This document shows positions 40,801-53,055 of a stretch of 64,000 nucleotides of DNA, piece by piece. Location of the stretch: the NCBI RefSeq assembly GCF_963678635.1, contig NC_087063.1, forward strand, positions 12,310,368 through 12,374,367, written 5' to 3'. Below the pieces are notes generated by a model. That model saw only the letters and a list, made by a program, of their open reading frames with translations. It had not been told where the DNA came from and ran no database searches. Each line of letters opens with the position of its first letter. Position 1 is the stretch's first letter. Made by a program: the position numbers and the translations under genes. This stretch comes from Symsagittifera roscoffensis (Eukaryota > Xenacoelomorpha > Acoela > Convolutidae).

Positions 40801-43766
40801 AGAGGCGAGTAAGCAAACAAAATCACTTATTTAGTTCTGACTGCAAGTTTTTAGGCTTCATAACTTTATGATAACCCGGAGTAATGTTTTCAATGGGGAC
40901 TTTAAGGGGAGTGTACGGGGAGTTTGTGACATTTCCCCCGATCGCACAGCCGAACCTTCTGGCGCATGATAAAAAAAACACGAAGACTTAGAATGTTCCA
41001 GAAATTCAAATTTTCAAAACTTCGATTTGTGCTGCAACATTTCTTAGAAAAAAACGGCATTTTTGACTAAAAAAGTGTCGAAAACACAACAGCCAATTGC
41101 AAAAAGAAACCAGTCAAAGGAGACAAAAATAAAAGAAGAACGAAGCCTCTTTCTGTAACACGAGGACACGATAAGGTACTTATCAGAAGAAGACAGTGTA
41201 AACGGAAGGTCCAGTGGGACATTCGGAACGGATTCGAACCCTCCCGCGAAACAGCAACTTTGAGATAACGATTTTTATAAGAGAGTTTATCTTTTTGTTT
41301 TTTCTTGTAAGAAAAGCTTTTATCTAACAGCCTTCTTGTGGAAAATATTTTTTAAATCTAGAAACAGTTTCAAAATCTAATTTTGCCCACAGACGTAATC
41401 GGAGCTTCGCACCAATTGCGATACAACAAACACAAAAAAAAGAACTTAAGTCGATAAAAATACAAAAAAAAAGTTAAGAAAGTAGGTGAAAAACTTTTTG
41501 TTAATGTCTCCGTAAAAGACCATCATGGACCCAGCTGAAGTTGGGGTCACCAGTATGTATTTTTTTACTGATGCAGGACAAAATGTTGGGCTTCAAAAAT
41601 TGGACTTTGCCCAAAACCTTATTTAACTCTCTTTTAAAATAAGTTAGAAGAGTTAATGTTTTTGAGGTATCGGAACTTTCCCGAAAACATAACACTTCTC
41701 TTACAAAATTTTGGAAATCAGCTGTTTCTGCAGAAAATTGCCCCGCAACAAGTTCTTTCAACTGAGCTTTTCATTGCAGATTTGATAGGGTAGTTTCTAA
41801 GAAAACTCTAAAAGCTTCAAAAAAAGACAGTCAAACCTTCAAAAACTAGGTTTTCCGAAAACAATAACTTTTTTCTACAAAAAGAAGGTCGTGGCCGTTA
41901 GAATAGAGATTCTCTTAAAACCGGATTTCTCAATTGAACACTTCACTTGAGAATTGGCACGGTACTTGTTGAGCAAGACAAAAATTTTCCAAAAACAGTC
42001 CAATTTTCAAACATATAATTTGTTTGAAGGCCATAACTTTCTTCATTAAAACACGGCAATGTCAATGACAAAAGCACTTTTTCAACAACATGTTGTTTTA
42101 ATTGAACTTATGTTACCAGATTTGGCAGGATAGTTATCGAGAAAACTACAACAAGTAGATAGAGTCCAACAATTAGAATTTTGACACTTCCGAGAATCGC
42201 AGCCTTTGTATTCAAAAACTATGGTCGTAGCCGTTTACGCAACCTATGATATCGATTAAACGCAAAAAAAAACAGATTTTGGAGTGTATTTTAAGAAAAT
42301 TTAAAAAGATTTTATTAATTTGATTGCCATAACTTTAGATTTTGTGCGAAACAGTCATTCCAGGAGAGTTTTTCAAAACAGATTTTGCTCATTCAAAGCA
42401 AAACCTCACATTTGTAACTATAGCTTTTGAGAATCATGAAAAAAAAAGAGAATAACGGAAGAAAAGTGTTGTCAATTATCCCCCATAGACAATTTGTAGG
42501 CTGTAGAATGAGGGATAAGGTAAAAAGAGACTGGGAGTGCACTCAAACAGAGGAGCAGTAGGTCGTTCAATTAAAACTAAGATTAAAAAGAAGTGAAACA
42601 TTTTCTGAGGAAAAATTTTGCAAAAAGTGTAGGAATGTTCTGAAACGTCTCGAAAAAAAAACAACCCCATACAATTTCATAATACCTGTTTTCGTCTAAA
42701 AAAAGTTCTAGACCAACATGCCAAGCAAGACATCTGAACTTGAAACTAGCAACAAAACAACAGTTGCGAAGCTGAAGCAAAATCGAAAATCATAGAGCAG
42801 ACACCAATTGAACCAGCCGAGAAAAAATGATGTAACAAAAATCATTTTCGTGATGTGGCAGACACTAATTGAACCAGCCGAGAAAAAATGATGTAACAAA
42901 AATCGTTTTCGTGATGTGGCATCTAAGCTGACGAAATTCGAGCAGATAAACAAAAAACAATCAAATCAACTTTCACCGGAAACTTTTTTGTACCGGAAAG
43001 TCTTTTTAAACTGCAAACACACTGAAAAAACAAGGTCCAGCCGAGATTTGAATCCTGGAGCATAATGTGCAGAGAAAACGGCTTTGCCTATAAGTCAAGT
43101 GCAAACTCTATTGAAATTCAGTAATTAAACAAGATAAAACTTCTGAGAGAAACTGTTTACGGGAAAACAATCTAGTTCCCCACTACAATACCTTTGTTTA
43201 CGCAAGTGTGAAAAATTGTAAAATTTTTAGAAAAATTTTTATAATAGCGACTTTTGCTCTGTCCTTTGATTCAGATATCCAGATGAAATGAAAAGCCTGT
43301 TTCTGATTGACAGACCTCACTAAGGTTTAATTCTATCAAAGCAACCTCAGGCAACCAAATGTTCCTAACATAGTGTTTTTGCATTTTTTAAAGAAGTAAA
43401 AAATCAAAGACAAAACTCTTTTTGAATTCAAAGACAAAAACTCTTGAATAGTTTGCAACAAGCCTTCAAAAAACATTTGAAAATTTTGAATTTTTTGAAC
43501 TTAAATTTTTATGGTATCTTTTTTTGATCATAGCAAGGATCTTAACACTCTTTTGACAATTAGAAAACAAGTTTTTGCAACATTTTTTAGCTAGATCAAC
43601 TTTTTTTAAATAAAAAGCAAGCAAATTAAAATATAATTATCTTGTTACAAAACATGAACATTACTACTTCTTTATTTTCTTTCATTCAGTTTATAATTGG
43701 AAATGTTGCTAATACAATGGCGCATGGATGAAATATTTTGTTTGCAATTTCGAGTTTCGATAAACG
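40801..43766. other. Right duplication copy: non-coding part
   Basis: The counterpart of 37304-40269, downstream (on the minus strand) of the complete last exon of gene A. It therefore includes the natural 3' flank of gene A. Nothing else recognised. Confidence 0.5.
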
Positions 43767-46700
43767 TTATTTGCACGTGCAAATGCAGGTACTGTTGGAA
43801 ATAATTTTTTCAGAATCAGCTGCTTTTCGCCCAAACAAATCCCAATAGTTCGATGGGGGGCAATTCGACTTTTTCTCAGGGTCAACTAGTGCGCCCAAAA
43901 GAGGAAAGTTGTGCATGTTCTGGATTCTTAGTAATTCTGGGTCTGTCCAGTAACAGTTTCGTATCATTGATATAGGAATCCAAATTTTCTTTTTGCACAT
44001 ATCTTTAACGCCGTCATTTGTTTTGTGCAGTCCAAAAAAATGCATGAAGCATAGTTCGCATTGGAACCAGTGCAAATTAGCGCAACGTGCGTTCAACCAG
44101 TTGTCTCTTTGTGTTTTTGCGTCAGGATAAGCCGAAAAAGACATTACGTGGTCGCATCCATGAGTCCAGCCTTCATTCCATGGTTCGGATGATGGGCCGA
44201 ATCTGCCAATCGCGAAAGCTTTCATGTCGTTTCTTGTCGACAGTGCTCCGTACTCGATTTGTTCAATAGTTTCGGGTAAACACAAAAGATTGACTGATCC
44301 GCCGTGTAGTAGCATTTCTTTGGTGAGTACTTTCGGGCACCCACCCTGAGACCCAATTTTGACCACAATGTCATCATACCAGTGGCTCACAGGGTATGGC
44401 GAGGAAATGATGGTTGGTAGTGGTGCGCATTGTAATTTTCCCTTTGGTGACCATTGCAGCGCTGTAGAATGAACAATTGTAAACTAGATAACCGTTATTG
44501 AACAAGGCTCCAATCCATGTTAATTTTGTGTTAAGTTTAGTGATGAAATAAAAAATTTTCCCTCAAAAGCATTTGAAACTGTCAAAATTATAAATAACAC
44601 GACTAACACTACCGTTATCCTATATCCACTCATTGCGATATTTGCGTTTTAATAACAAAAGGCTGTTCGAGCGTTTTTTCTGTACCGTAAAATATATTAA
44701 AAAATAAATGCTTCAAAAATTGAATTATACAATCTATGAATTCCAAGAAAAAGTCAAATATTTTATAGCTTATGTTTTGAGTTAATCAGACTTAACTTCC
44801 GAGCTATATCAAAGAACCTTAAAAACCCAGTTTTTGGTTTATTTTGGAAAAATTTGACCAAAAACGTTTTTTTCCCGCGCGCGCTACCTCTCAAAATTAA
44901 CAATTACTTGCCCTTCATATCAATTGAAGGTTGGTTGGCCCTAAATGTGATAGAAATTTGACCAAAGGCGAACTGAACTGTTTCATATGCCAGTTAAGCT
45001 GGAAGCACTGATTTTCAAACTTGATTTATGGCCTCTAAATTGGTTTGCCCAATTATGGTGCAGAAAACGGGAAATTTCAGAAAAATGTTAAAGAGCTTAT
45101 TTTGAAAATTCGATGAATCAAAATAAATTCTGTGCACATTTTTTAAAGGACAAGCCAAAACCATAGAAAAAACAAAATAAAATTTTTAAATAGATTCAAA
45201 ACTTACCTTGTTTGTTCACAGTTCGGTTAATGTATACCGAGAAATTCTCATTATTAACTGTAACATCCTGAAACTTCAAAATTGGGAAAATGTGACGCCA
45301 ATTGCTTCCGTGCTCTAGTTGTGGGTATTTCTTATTGTAATTACACAGCACGTTGTAATTAGGAATCGGTTCTTGTCTCAACTGCATCATGTTTGGCAGA
45401 ATCACTGTGAATTTCATGTTGTAATGCTCAATCGCTAGCTTTCTCAAATTCGCAAAATTGATTCCGCTCAAATCGAGAACCAAGTCATTTTTCGGCTGAT
45501 AGTCATGAAAAATTAAGGTTTCTAAATGCGGTGAAGCCCACTCAAGTAGCTCTAAGAGTCCATCACTGTCCTCCTAATAAGAAACAAAACAAATTTGGTC
45601 GGGCTATCTTAATTCTTCAGATGGTCCCGAGATCCAACACTACATGATAGGGTCGGAGTATAATTCATTAAAAATGGGCAAAACGGAAATTTTTTTTCCT
45701 TTTTATATTTTTTCCGATATTTAATGTTTTCCCTCTTTCTGGTTTTTCTGGCTCCCAATTTTTGTTTTTTTTTGGTCAGAAAGATTACAAAAATATGAAA
45801 GATATTCAAATTTATCAGATTAATTTCAGTGGAAAGTGTTTTGCTAACACGTAGATTTGGGATAGTTTGCTGATATTTAGGCCGGCTATGGTTCATTGTT
45901 TTTCCATACAATATTTGAAAAATCTTGAAGCGACTCAAAACTTAGTTTTCCGCATCCAAAAACAAGCATCTGTCGTTTTTTGGTCCCATCAAAACAAAAC
46001 CTTTTGAACGGTCAACTTTTAGAACAAAAAAAAACATTTATAACATTTAGTTTTAATAAATAATAGTTAAATAATTGTGTTTTTGCGATTTCAGAAGATC
46101 TGTGAAAAAGTATCCAGCATGTGTAAACGAAGTCGGTTTCTTTCTTTTCCCCACCTTCCAGACTGAGTTAGTTTGTTAAGCAAAACTTTTTACATAAAAT
46201 CGATCAGCCTGTGGTAGACCTGAAGCTAGAGGTCAATGAGAGCACAGCAGAAGATCGAATACACGACTAGCTAGCTAATGTTCACGCTAAGATCAGCTAG
46301 CTGGTAGTGTATTGAATCTTCTGATGTGCTCTCACTTGATCAACATTTGACCAAAACAAACTATAAGCGGAAGAAAACAAAGATATTTGGTTAACGTGCC
46401 AATGAAATAGGAATAAACGAAATTTTCAATCCAGAATGATTCAAACTCAAAAATTCAAAAACAAGTAGAAAAAAAAATAACATTTCTTTACAAAAATTAT
46501 TTTAAAAAATTAAAAAATTCTTCATTTGAACTCAACTCAACTCAAGTCATTTTTCAGACGCTATAGTTAGATTCAGTGAAGGAAGATCAAACAAAAAACC
46601 AATTTTGTCTAAGCAACAAATACCACCACAGTCATATTTGTTTTTTTGAAAGTCTTTTTTTTGAAAGTCAAAATCATAAAAAATGTTGTGGCAATTAACT

Positions 46701-49356
46701 CGATGATTTACTTCGTGTTTTTGATCCTAAAGTAAGACTTGGTGGCAAACTTTATATCTTGGATTAAGTATACTGGAAAACCAACTTGTCTTAAGATCTA
46801 AAAGCAGAAATGGAATATGAAAAAAAATCCTAAAATGGCCTAATGTTTGCTCTTCTACAAAATACAGAACACAACCATTTAAAACATCGAATACAAAATG
46901 GAAAAAAAATTAGAAAAACTTGTATTTCGAGCTGTTGAAAATTTTAAATCAACTTTCACAACAAAATATGTTATGTTTAACTTTGGTCAACAAGTTTTTG
47001 ACTACGTAGCAAACAGCCTAGACGTGCTCTTTAACTTTTGCCTTCAATTGGGCTTGCAATACTGGTTTTAGAATCTTTGTGAAATGAAATTAGATTGCTC
47101 GAATATCAGGGCAAGTCCCTGAGTTTTTTATTATCTATTAGCTGGAACCGACTTTCTTTTGGTGAAAACAAATTGGAAAACATCAAATTTGAAAGTTGTG
47201 CCATACAAAGTTAATACGACCAATTATGTTGCATCAATTTAATGTGGACTGAGTACGAGAGTCTTAGTTAGGGATAGATTGCACGCAAAATTAGTTCGCG
47301 TCATCTTTTCATCATCATGAGTAACAGTTTCAAAGGCTGCAAAGGGTTGGCATTAGTCAAACCCCCAGAACTTTACAAAATCGTTGGAGCCGGAAATTTT
47401 TATTTTTACATTTGAACTGAATGAGTCGTGTATTAGTCGGGTGTAACAGTTTTTGATTAGAACTATGGTTTTGATCACCGAAGTTTGACTAAGTAAAAAT
47501 ACAAGCCCCAGGTAAAACATTTCTGACTTTCACTGAAAATCGGAACAACATATTTACCCAGAAAAAGCGAGCGTGCTTCATGCCCGCTAAAAACAATCGA
47601 CTAAAAGATTGTACTGATCCATTGGGTTAATTTTATTTGAAGTGAATAAACAATTTCAAGAAATTTTTTTTCTCGAAAACAGCCTCTGCCCAAACCAAAA
47701 AGCTGAAGATAGCTTTTATATAATCAAACTATTCACGATTCGAGTGTATTTATAAAATATCTAGACAAAATATTGAAATTAATTGGATCGCATACTGATG
47801 TGCTAAGCAATAAAAGGGGCTGCAATTCCGACTGTTGCTGTTCCGACTTTCAAATAGAAGCAAAACATTTATGCATGGATTGGTGTGTTTTTTGTTTTGC
47901 CACACTTCGTTGATCAAAACAAAAGTTTTCAGCAAACAATTTTCATATCCCATCAAAGATATTGACTTCTAGAAACCAAAAACAAAAAAGATATTTCACC
48001 TTTGAATATTTTTTGTAAGACTGTGGGAATTTTGAAAATTGCCAGTTTGGCCATGCTGTACAAAATCGTTCCAAACTGAATTGAGGCGTAATCAAATTGA
48101 TACGTAATCAAAATTTTTAATCCATTTTTTTACACTTGATTTATGATAGTCCAAAGTAAATAGTTTTCAAAAAATAATCGTTACCATCTACTATTCGAGA
48201 TCGATTACAGGGCAGTCGAAAGAATCCAAAAACAATTGAAAAAATCTGATTATCAAATTTTTTTTGAAGCTAAATGTGTTATTTAATCTAAAATGATAAA
48301 AGAAATGAGAGCAAATATATGAATTTAAACAGTAAAATTAGATTAAAAACATTACCAGATTATTTCCTCGTGTTTTTTGTCAAACAAGCTCAAATTTCTA
48401 ACCTGTATTCAAAATGCTCTGTACAATCAGTTATTTGAACATTAAAATCCACAGAGAGTTTTTTTGAACGAAAATCTGAAAAACATACAAGACTAATCAA
48501 ATTGAAATAAAAGATAGGAAAACCAAAAAAATCGCAGTATTATTTTAGGGCAAAACAAATAGTTTCAACAAAATTTGCTAAGGAAACGTTTATCTCATAA
48601 AAACCTTTATCAGATACACTCTGTACTGATTACGCGCTCATTAAACTGCAGCAAAAACTCAAAATGAGCTAGAAATAAAAAAAAATAGTGTTTTTTCAAA
48701 GTAAGTTAATCATTTGATCATTTGTTTCTTATTATACCGTTGAACCTTTGACTGAACTATCAAAAACGTTTTGTAGGCAAATTAAATACCAGCATAAAAA
48801 TGTTTTGAATGTTTTTAGCATAAAAAATGTTGAGGCACATAAAAAAAAGTTGAAAGCATTCAAACGGTGTTTCAATTTTTTGTTTGCAGAAACACCGTTT
48901 TTCCGAGTTTTAAATAAAAATTGATTCGAATTGTCTCTATTTCGCATTCGATCATTTTTCTTCAAAATTCTGAAAAACTCAGAAAGAAAAGCGTTGAACC
49001 TGTCCTATGCCTGTGCCCATGAAGTAGGCAGCCTTCAAAGTAGCGTTGCGCTTGTCCATGTGGCGGATGAATTGGGAGTAGTTTTTGATGGGACTGTGCC
49101 AGTTGAAAAACAAGATTCCAAGCTTCTCGGCGTCTGTTGTTTTGATAGTCGCTAGATTGGAAATGTTGAAATTTTCTGAAAATTTGGTGTGTGCAATTGA
49201 TTTCAGATCCAGTCGTTGAATCCACTTTTGCTCTATTGTCACTTGGCATACTTCGATGAAGTCATCTTCACAACTACAAGTAGAGCTCTTGTGGCACTTC
49301 TCAACTGCGTGGACACTGGTATAGATTGCCAAGCACAAAGTTATCAAAGGTAGCAT
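43767..49356 (-). CDS. Gene A: predicted secreted protein of unknown family, three exons
   Basis: Exon 1 is 49356-49000 (ATG, hydrophobic signal peptide MLPLITLCLAIYTSVHA, then CHKSSTCSCEDD). Exon 2 is 45573-45207 (EDSDGLLELLEWASPHLE..., LDLSGINFANLRKLAIEH; Leu-rich). Exon 3 is 44461-43767, ending in a Cys-rich CICTCK and TAA. Boundaries: donor CAG^GTTCAA at 49000, acceptor TTATTAG^GAG, donor CAAG^GTAAGT, acceptor CTACAG^CGC; phases 0 and 1 agree. The predicted length is about 470 residues. Exon 1 linkage is inferred (phase, strand, distance); exons 2-3 are supported by gene B. I do not recognise the family. Introns are 3.4 kb and 745 bp. Confidence 0.65.
44462..45206 (-). other. Gene A intron 2
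   Basis: AT-rich, with donor GTAAGT at 45206 and acceptor ACAG at 44462. It includes a GCGCGCGC patch near 44876. No embedded gene. Confidence 0.6.
45574..48999 (-). other. Gene A presumed intron 1 (3.4 kb)
   Basis: AT-rich sequence with no recognised gene. It contains an imperfect 45-bp inverted repeat (46231-46339), a short hairpin repeat at 47107-47121 and a 12-bp perfect inverted repeat at 48862-48900. The short open frames inside (for example 45609-45938 and 48732-48965) look random. Confidence 0.5.
46231..46339. repeat. Imperfect inverted repeat (~45-bp arms)
   Basis: The left arm GTCAATGAGAGCACAGCAGA through TAGCTAGCT (to 46276) is complementary to the right arm AGCTAGCTGGTAGTG through GCTCTCACTTGA (46295-46339), with about six mismatches. 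The central loop is about 18 bp. It could be a tiny MITE or a transcribed hairpin. Confidence 0.8.
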
Positions 49357-49399
49357 CGCAAAGTTATCAAAAGTTATCAATTTTGAGTTAAAATTCAAA

Positions 49400-50800
49400 T
49401 TCAGAATTCAAAGCTTCTTTAAGCGAACTGGACTGCAACTCAGATGTCTCGTAAATGAAAATAATTATATTCTGCTTGTTTCGAAATAATCTAAGACCCT
49501 TGATCAAAATTTGGCCAGAAAGCGACTAAAAGCTCAAGGTTTATCAAAACTAGACATCAAATACATTTTTTCCGATGGCGGGTTTGTTCGAAGACAATTT
49601 GCTTTCTGTGTCAATCTGGTGTCGATATATATTTAGGTAAGCTAATGTCCGTATGGCACACTGATTCGTCAACTTAAAATTATATACTTAGATTCGGCCG
49701 AGTTTAGTTCTGATATTTTTAGCAGTTAAAACTAGATCTCTGAGGATTGGCAGAAAAAGTGTGTCAAAAAGTCTACGATTTTTGCGAATGACTGGTTTGC
49801 TAACAAATCTTTACTCAAGATCAAGCAAGATATCTTAAAGTTTAGGAAATAGAAAAAACTTACTACATGTATTTTTTCAAGAATATTGTTTGTTGTCAAG
49901 ATTTAAATTCCTGCAAAAAAAAATTAAAATAGCTGGAAAATTTGTTTTTTCGTTCAATTTTCATCAGTTAATGCAGCAATAACTCAATCATTTCTATGTT
50001 TCACCAATCGAAAGAAATCTGTGAAGTTTCTTTTATCAAAATGGCATGGTTATACTATTTTTCTTTCTCAGGCTCGGTTTCAGAAAATTCAAACTTAGTG
50101 TTTTCTCCAAATTCTGTCTTTGTTTTTGATTGTCTTTTTGTTTATTTTTCTGCAGTTGAATTAAACAGGTTATAGCTTTTTATGGATTGTTTTGATCTCT
50201 TCTAAATTTTTAGAGGTTAAAGGTGTTTTGAATTTTTTCTACACCTCCATGGCTGTATAAATGTTCCATTATTGATGTCCTATGCTGAGAAGAGATTTAA
50301 TTATCAGACTTGAATAGTGTTTTTCTAAATTTTACAATAAAGGATTAGTCTTTTGAGGAATATATGATTGTGTAAAAAAAACTTTTTACCATCTGCCGAA
50401 CTCGAACAATCATGGCAATGCAATGGAATTTTTTTATATCGAGTTACGAACATGTCGATAGGTTAGCTAAGTGAAGCGGTAAAGCCTGCAAAACTGTTAC
50501 ATTTATGACAGTTAGTCTTTTTGAGCTAAATATCCTTTGTTGATAAGAAGAAAAGGAAGAAGAAGTTACTTGAAAGAAATTTAAAACCGGACAGCACATA
50601 TAGACAGCAAAGAGAGATGCCATATATAAATGGATTAGTTACCGCGCAAAAATTGACTCATTTCAAATTTCGTTTGGAAGAGAATTTTTTTTTATCACAA
50701 TAACATTTTATTTTATTTTTTTTTTCGGCAAATACACAGATTTCAGGCATGTCTTTTAGGTTCGGCTTTGATTTGAAAGTTTCAACCAATCAAATTTTCC
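49400..50800. other. Upstream region of gene A, no gene seen
   Basis: AT-rich with no convincing frame. If gene A starts at 49356 on the minus strand, its promoter should lie here. No clear TATA or initiator can be singled out. Confidence 0.4.
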
Positions 50801-50807
50801 CCCACAA

Positions 50808-52058
50808 TTGGGTGAAAAAACTTTCAAATCGGGATCTTACCAGTGTCATATAGCGCTAAATTTTTTCATTCAAAATCACATAGTCTTTGTATGTCAATCA
50901 TCTGTCCATCGCTTGTTGCTAACTGACTCCGGCTTTCGGCGCAACCTTTCACTTTCAGTTGACCTCTACAATTTAACTCTTGCTATATTTTGGAAGTTGA
51001 TGTTGAATTTACACTTTGAAATTTATTGCAATCGAAACCCGTTTTCAACACAGCGCAGCCAACAGGTCCAAGTGGGAGGAAGATTCCGTTAGGAACTACA
51101 GCCTTCTATATCCTCCGAATTTCGCCAAACCACCCATGCTGTGGGAATTCTCGTTGAACAGGTTGTAGTGGGGAGTGATCGCAAAGCATTGATTGAACCC
51201 ACGAAACTAATATTACGACGGAGCGCAAACGGCCGAGCAAGTGACCTGTCTAGCCACCAAAGTGGACCGGAAAAATCAACTAGAAGGCAAACAAATGTTA
51301 ATTTTGGATCGTTATCTTTGCTTGGCGATAAAAAAAAAATAAAAGTTTCACAAAAAGAGCCCACATATTGATCTGGGATGACGCGATGTCCAGGGGTCCT
51401 GGAGGCGATGGAAGCCGAATTCAAAAAAGAAAGAAACAAAACCTACGGTACTCTTATCTTGGCAAGAGCACATCAACAAGTCGTTGAAGCGGTGGGCTCG
51501 CTTCAAGGTGCAATTTAAAAAAGGACAAACCCTACAGACGGACAGTCTTCGTAGTTACTTTGAACAGACCCCAAACGCAAAACAAATTTTGTAGGTCAAC
51601 AAAAACACCAAAAGAGGCTACAAGACAGCGCTCTTTTACGAGCGCGAGGCCAAATATGCCATAACATACATTACTACCACCGGGGAGCAACATCATGAAC
51701 AAAACTGTCACAAAAAGCAATTCACATCAAAAACCGAACCGATCGGAGTACGTAGAAGACGCTGTCAAAACAGTTGGACACGGGTCAGGGAACTTCACGA
51801 AGGGCGCAGATCGAACAGAGGACGAAACAATAGGGCTAGCAGTTGATACTACAAAAGCGATCAGCCTGGTTCGCACTTGACCATATGGCGAGATACACAG
51901 CAAAAGGGTTAACCTGCAACCATTGTCAAAAAGGACGCAGAGCAGTAAGCATCATCAAAGAGCAAAGAGGCAGGAATTCCAGGGAACTAGAAGGCCACAT
52001 ATCACTACAAGGAAGCTCGGTTGGATGGAAAGGTTTCGATTTTGGGAAGTTCGGATAA
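50808..52058 (+). pseudogene. Unidentified element or gene remnants
   Basis: Plus-strand frames 50808-51092, 51141-51371, 51695-51880 and 51843-52058 follow each other, and sequence quality rises above the surrounding AT-rich DNA from about 51060. Readable parts include HQQVVEAVGSLQ and TCNHCQKGRRA (a CxxC pair). The GC content and codon texture resemble retroelement coding sequence more than host DNA. No catalytic motif identified. Confidence 0.3.
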
Positions 52059-52737
52059 TTCCAACCCAAAATTAGCACGAAATTAAAAGTCACGGAGCTC
52101 AACTTCGATTCATTTGTTCGACCAAATACTTTTTATCAAGTCAGTTAATTTTAAAACTTACCTTCTTTGAGGCCATCCTTAGTAAAAATTATGTGATGTA
52201 CGCTCTGGGGGCAGCTTTTACTAGGGCCGCCTCTGAGAGAGGCCGGCTAGCATGTTGAGCTTGCCTAGGAAGACCTCACCGGTGGGCCAAAATAGTTTGA
52301 GTATGCTGAAGAGAAGTCTATTGAGTGGTATCCGTTTATGCTTATCACTTTTCCTTTTACTTTCCAACGTTTAAAAAGTCTAGCTTTAATCTGCTTAGTC
52401 TTTTCCCTTCATTTTATTTGTAATCGAAGTTAGGTGATTAAATTGGGTGACTAAGGAACCTGTTTGGAAAAAAATTAGTAAAGCGTGGTGATTCTTCTTT
52501 TAACGGAATAAGGATTTCGATGATTTTAGCTTCTGTTCAGCGTAGTTATTTTTCATCACCAGACTGTTGTATTTGGTTCAAACAGCCGGAGAAACTAGAT
52601 TGAATCTTTTTTCAATGGTTTTTTGAAATTGTATGAAAATTGTATGATTAGCATTTTTCCATACATTGGATGCAGGCAATTGTATGATAAGCTTTTTCGG
52701 TGTGGGGAAATTTAAAATAAGCATTTTCGGTTTAGGG

Positions 52738-53055
52738 ATGTCAACCCGGGGTCACATTACCTTTCCAGGCCTTTTTGTTAGTTTTAATCGGTGTTCTTTA
52801 TAAGACCGCTCAAAAACCGCTCTAAAACCGCTCAAATCTTGCTTGAAAAACCGTTCAAAAATCACCGCAAGAAATGAGCGGTTTTTGAGCGGTTTTTTAA
52901 GCAAGATTTGAGCGGTTTGAGCGGTTTTTCCAAAAAAACCGCCCAAACCGCCCAAACCGCCCAAACCGCCCAAACCGCTCAAATCTTACTGAAAAACCGC
53001 TCAAACCGCTCATATCTTGAGCGGTTTTTGAGCGGGATCTCGACCCGGGTTTCGT
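52738..53055. repeat. GC-rich GAGCGGTTT repeat block with hairpin
   Basis: Dense copies of ACCGCTCAAA / GAGCGGTTTT on both strands. At 52825-52909 two ~42-bp arms (ACCGCTCAAATCTTGCTT... and its complement) form a near-perfect hairpin. At 52930-52978 the 9-bp unit AACCGCCCA repeats four times. The block is bounded on both sides by ACCCGGG-like sequence (52746 and 53043). It stands out from an AT-rich background. The Gly/Leu-rich minus frame across it is a product of the repeat. Confidence 0.9.

Larger units (their letters stand above)
37304..44297. repeat. Direct tandem duplication, two 3,497-bp copies
   Basis: 37304-40800 and 40801-44297 both begin AGAGGCGAGTAAGCAAACAAAATC and both end AACACAAAAGATTGACTGA. 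They have equal length and differ only by scattered single bases and small homopolymer changes. The copies contain AT-rich non-coding DNA and, at the right end of each, the last exon (minus strand) of gene A. The junction at 40800/40801 lies inside that exon, so the left copy of the exon is truncated. It is either a recent tandem duplication or an uncollapsed assembly artefact. Confidence 0.95.
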
